DNA from: Flavobacteriales bacterium
Lineage (GTDB): Bacteria > Bacteroidota > Bacteroidia > Flavobacteriales_D > Sanyastnellaceae
Assembly (NCBI GenBank): GCA_020437755.1
Contig: JAGQVX010000009.1
Coordinates: 1 to 46,108, forward strand
Reading direction: 5' to 3'
DNA: 46,108 bases
This document shows positions 44,594-46,108 of the stretch, one piece after another; position 1 is the first letter of the stretch, and each line of letters opens with the position of its first letter. A model generated the notes under the pieces. It saw nothing but the letters and a program-made list of their open reading frames with translations. It made no database searches and was not told the DNA's origin. The position numbers and the translations under genes are program-made.

Positions 44594-45152
44594 GAGCAAG
44601 CGTATATTTTGGTGGACCCTGGTGGTGATTATTATATCAGGAATGAACATTTCGTCTGTTTGTAAGCACGAAACTCCGCTCAATACCAATACCGATCTTC
44701 TCAGCAATAAACCAAATGAGGCCACCACGCAGTCCGTTATCCGGGAAGAGGTGAGCATGGCGTTTTTCCCTTTTGCCCCCGTAGAACTTACATGGCGTAC
44801 GCTTGCTGACGTTGAGTTCAAGGACGTGTACATTGAAGAGTTGGATGCCTATTACTGGAAACCCACATTTGGACAGGGCGTATTGGATATGGAAGGCAAG
44901 GAGGTGTTTATCACCGGATATGTGATTCCTGTGGATTATGATGAGGATTTCTACGTTTTATCGCGATATCCATATGCAAATTGCTTCTTCTGTGGGGGCG
45001 CTGGTCCTGAATCAGTAATTGACCTTCGGTTTAAGTCTAAGTCGCGCAAGTATAAAACCGACGAACGGCTTACTTTCCAAGGCAAGTTGGCATTGAATGC
45101 TGATGATGTGTATCAGATGAATTACATCCTTCAGGATGCCGTTGAAAAGTGA
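44586..45152 (+). CDS. DUF3299 domain protein with CxxC motif
   Basis: A 188-residue exported or membrane-anchored protein: an N-terminal hydrophobic segment (IFWWTLVVIIISGMNIS) with a Cys at residue 26, then a DUF3299 domain (about 68-188). The domain shows LTWRTLADVEFKD, MEGKEVFITGYVIPVDY and YANCFFCGGAGPESV, with Cys133 and Cys136 possibly binding a metal. DUF3299 proteins are encoded with ABC transporters in zinc-responsive operons of Proteobacteria. The start at 44586 is inside the permease gene (8-nt overlap); an earlier codon at 44562 would overlap more. No metal-binding His-rich DUF2796 gene is beside it. Confidence 0.85.
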   Translation: MVKSKRIFWWTLVVIIISGMNISSVCKHETPLNTNTDLLSNKPNEATTQSVIREEVSMAFFPFAPVELTWRTLADVEFKDVYIEELDAYYWKPTFGQGVLDMEGKEVFITGYVIPVDYDEDFYVLSRYPYANCFFCGGAGPESVIDLRFKSKSRKYKTDERLTFQGKLALNADDVYQMNYILQDAVEK

Positions 45153-45308
45153 TTCTTCACCTCTTAGAGCTATAACACTTCACCACCCTTTTATTGTCTG
45201 TGTAGTACTTTACAATAACCGGCTGATTCGTTTCTTAGGACTGACATATTCGGTATTGAATCGCCTTGCAATATTCGCTCAAGGTGATCACCAGTCGTTT
45301 ACAACCCG

Positions 45309-45337
45309 TTGAACTTCAGATAATTTAAGTACATTAG
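45309..45337 (+). promoter_or_regulatory. Possible promoter of the last, partial gene
   Basis: TTG (45309-45311), 18 nt, then TACATTAG (45330-45337), one base off TAnnTTTG. It lies 64 nt before the ATG at 45402. Nothing else is seen in the 249-nt space 45153-45401 apart from small imperfect inverted repeats. Confidence 0.3.
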
Positions 45338-45401
45338 TACGAGGGCATTGCCCGCATGGGTTACTGCTACGCACATTATCGAATATTTAACATTAAATTC
45401 C

Positions 45402-46108
45402 ATGACCAGTTCTCTGTACTGCTCGATTTGTAGCGCAATTGTTCTTATGGTATCGCTGTCTGCTTATGCGCAAAACGACATTTGCTCAGAGGCTCAGCCT
45501 CTCGAATGTGGTAATACAATTACTTTCTCCACGATTGGCGCACAGCAGACTGAATTCAACTATGAGGGCACCTGTTTTTGGAATGTACAGAATCCAGGCA
45601 ACTGGTTCGTCTTTCAGGGAAATGGTTCACAGGTAATCTTCCAATTTGAAGACACTGGCTGGGAGACCAGTCGAGGATTGACTCTTTTTGAATCTACCGA
45701 AGGGTGCAATGCTTTGGAATGTGCTACTTGGGTAGAAGCAGTGCCTGATATCGAAAGCTCACATCTAATCTCCTTTCTCACACAAGAAAATCATGAGTAT
45801 TTCTTGCTTGTAAATTCCATGGATTCAAACAATCTTGAGTTTGAATACACCTTGTCCGCTACTTGCCAAACTTGCGGCACGCTACCTGTGAATATTGATT
45901 TGGACAATGCTGAAATGCTGACCTTCTTTGAGCCCGTCTATGGCAATACCTGTTGCCTCCCGCCCGGATCGATTGATTTGTGCGATGAAGACATATTGCA
46001 ATCATATGGTCTGTGGTACAAAATGGTAGACAATGACTGCATGATTGATTTCCGATTTGAGAGTTTATCGGATGTAGAGCTAAGCGTTATGATGATTGAG
46101 TTGACTGA
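45402..46108 (+). CDS. Secreted Cys-rich protein, N-terminal part (runs off right edge)
   Basis: An open frame of 235 codons continues past the window. A signal peptide (hydrophobic from residue 9, cleavage near SAYAQ, residue 24) is followed by NDICSEAQPLECGNTITF, the opening of pre-peptidase-like domains found in T9SS-secreted proteins of Bacteroidota. A second such unit appears to begin near residue 150 (CQTCGTLPVNIDLDNAE). About a dozen Cys residues suggest several disulfides. A sorting domain would be at the missing C-terminus. It could be a peptidase, an adhesin or simply a repeat protein; this cannot be decided here. Confidence 0.75.
   Translation, partial: MTSSLYCSICSAIVLMVSLSAYAQNDICSEAQPLECGNTITFSTIGAQQTEFNYEGTCFWNVQNPGNWFVFQGNGSQVIFQFEDTGWETSRGLTLFESTEGCNALECATWVEAVPDIESSHLISFLTQENHEYFLLVNSMDSNNLEFEYTLSATCQTCGTLPVNIDLDNAEMLTFFEPVYGNTCCLPPGSIDLCDEDILQSYGLWYKMVDNDCMIDFRFESLSDVELSVMMIELT

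Overview
The window reads as a chromosomal segment of a Bacteroidota bacterium, probably of the order Flavobacteriales. The reasons are a complete sprA gene (type IX secretion, T9SS), several secreted proteins ending in T9SS type A sorting domains, a short Bacteroidota-type ATP synthase epsilon subunit, an acid-rich TonB, Omp28/DUF6029-type proteins, and promoters of the Bacteroidota form TTG-N17-23-TAnnTTTG in front of many genes. Species cannot be named from the sequence alone.

Left part (1-5066). The window opens inside a group IIC intron on the minus strand. Its 5' end lies directly behind the Rho-independent terminator of atpD-atpC. Divergent from atpD is a tight plus-strand operon: ribF (FMN/FAD), a leucine-rich-repeat protein, pnuC (nicotinamide riboside uptake) and a NadR-type ribosylnicotinamide kinase. 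It is largely a flavin/NAD cofactor operon.

Centre-left (5093-21141). A long minus-strand run holds an FG-GAP/ASPIC-UnbV lipoprotein, maeB, ruvA, sprA (7.4 kb), gcvH, a VanZ-like protein and tonB, ending in a strong terminator. The maeB-ruvA-sprA-gcvH order is familiar in Bacteroidota. Upstream is a separate small T9SS cargo gene.

Centre (21432-26754). A plus-strand group with a redox flavour: a T9SS-exported thioredoxin-fold protein with codon use typical of very highly expressed genes, a TlpA-type thioredoxin, a DUF6029 outer-membrane protein, an Omp28-like lipoprotein with a CxxC motif, and a small beta-barrel protein. It converges, with a 9-nt overlap, on a 1039-residue Asp-box/sortilin-like beta-propeller protein.

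Centre-right (29992-35376). Four overlapping or abutting glycosyltransferase genes, presumably for a surface glycan. The last encodes two homologous GT-B units fused in tandem. Then come a LEA14-like lipoprotein, an M20 dipeptidase and, divergent from it, proline dehydrogenase.

Right part (38812-46108). A five-haem cytochrome with a T9SS sorting domain is divergent from a PQQ-type sugar dehydrogenase, also with a T9SS sorting domain. Their starts are 48 bp apart, which suggests an electron-transfer pair at the cell surface. Next come a small membrane-anchored protein and a three-gene ABC ATPase-permease-DUF3299 operon resembling zinc-regulated loci of Proteobacteria. The window ends inside a secreted Cys-rich protein that runs off the right edge. 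No tRNA, rRNA, CRISPR array or DNA transposon was seen.
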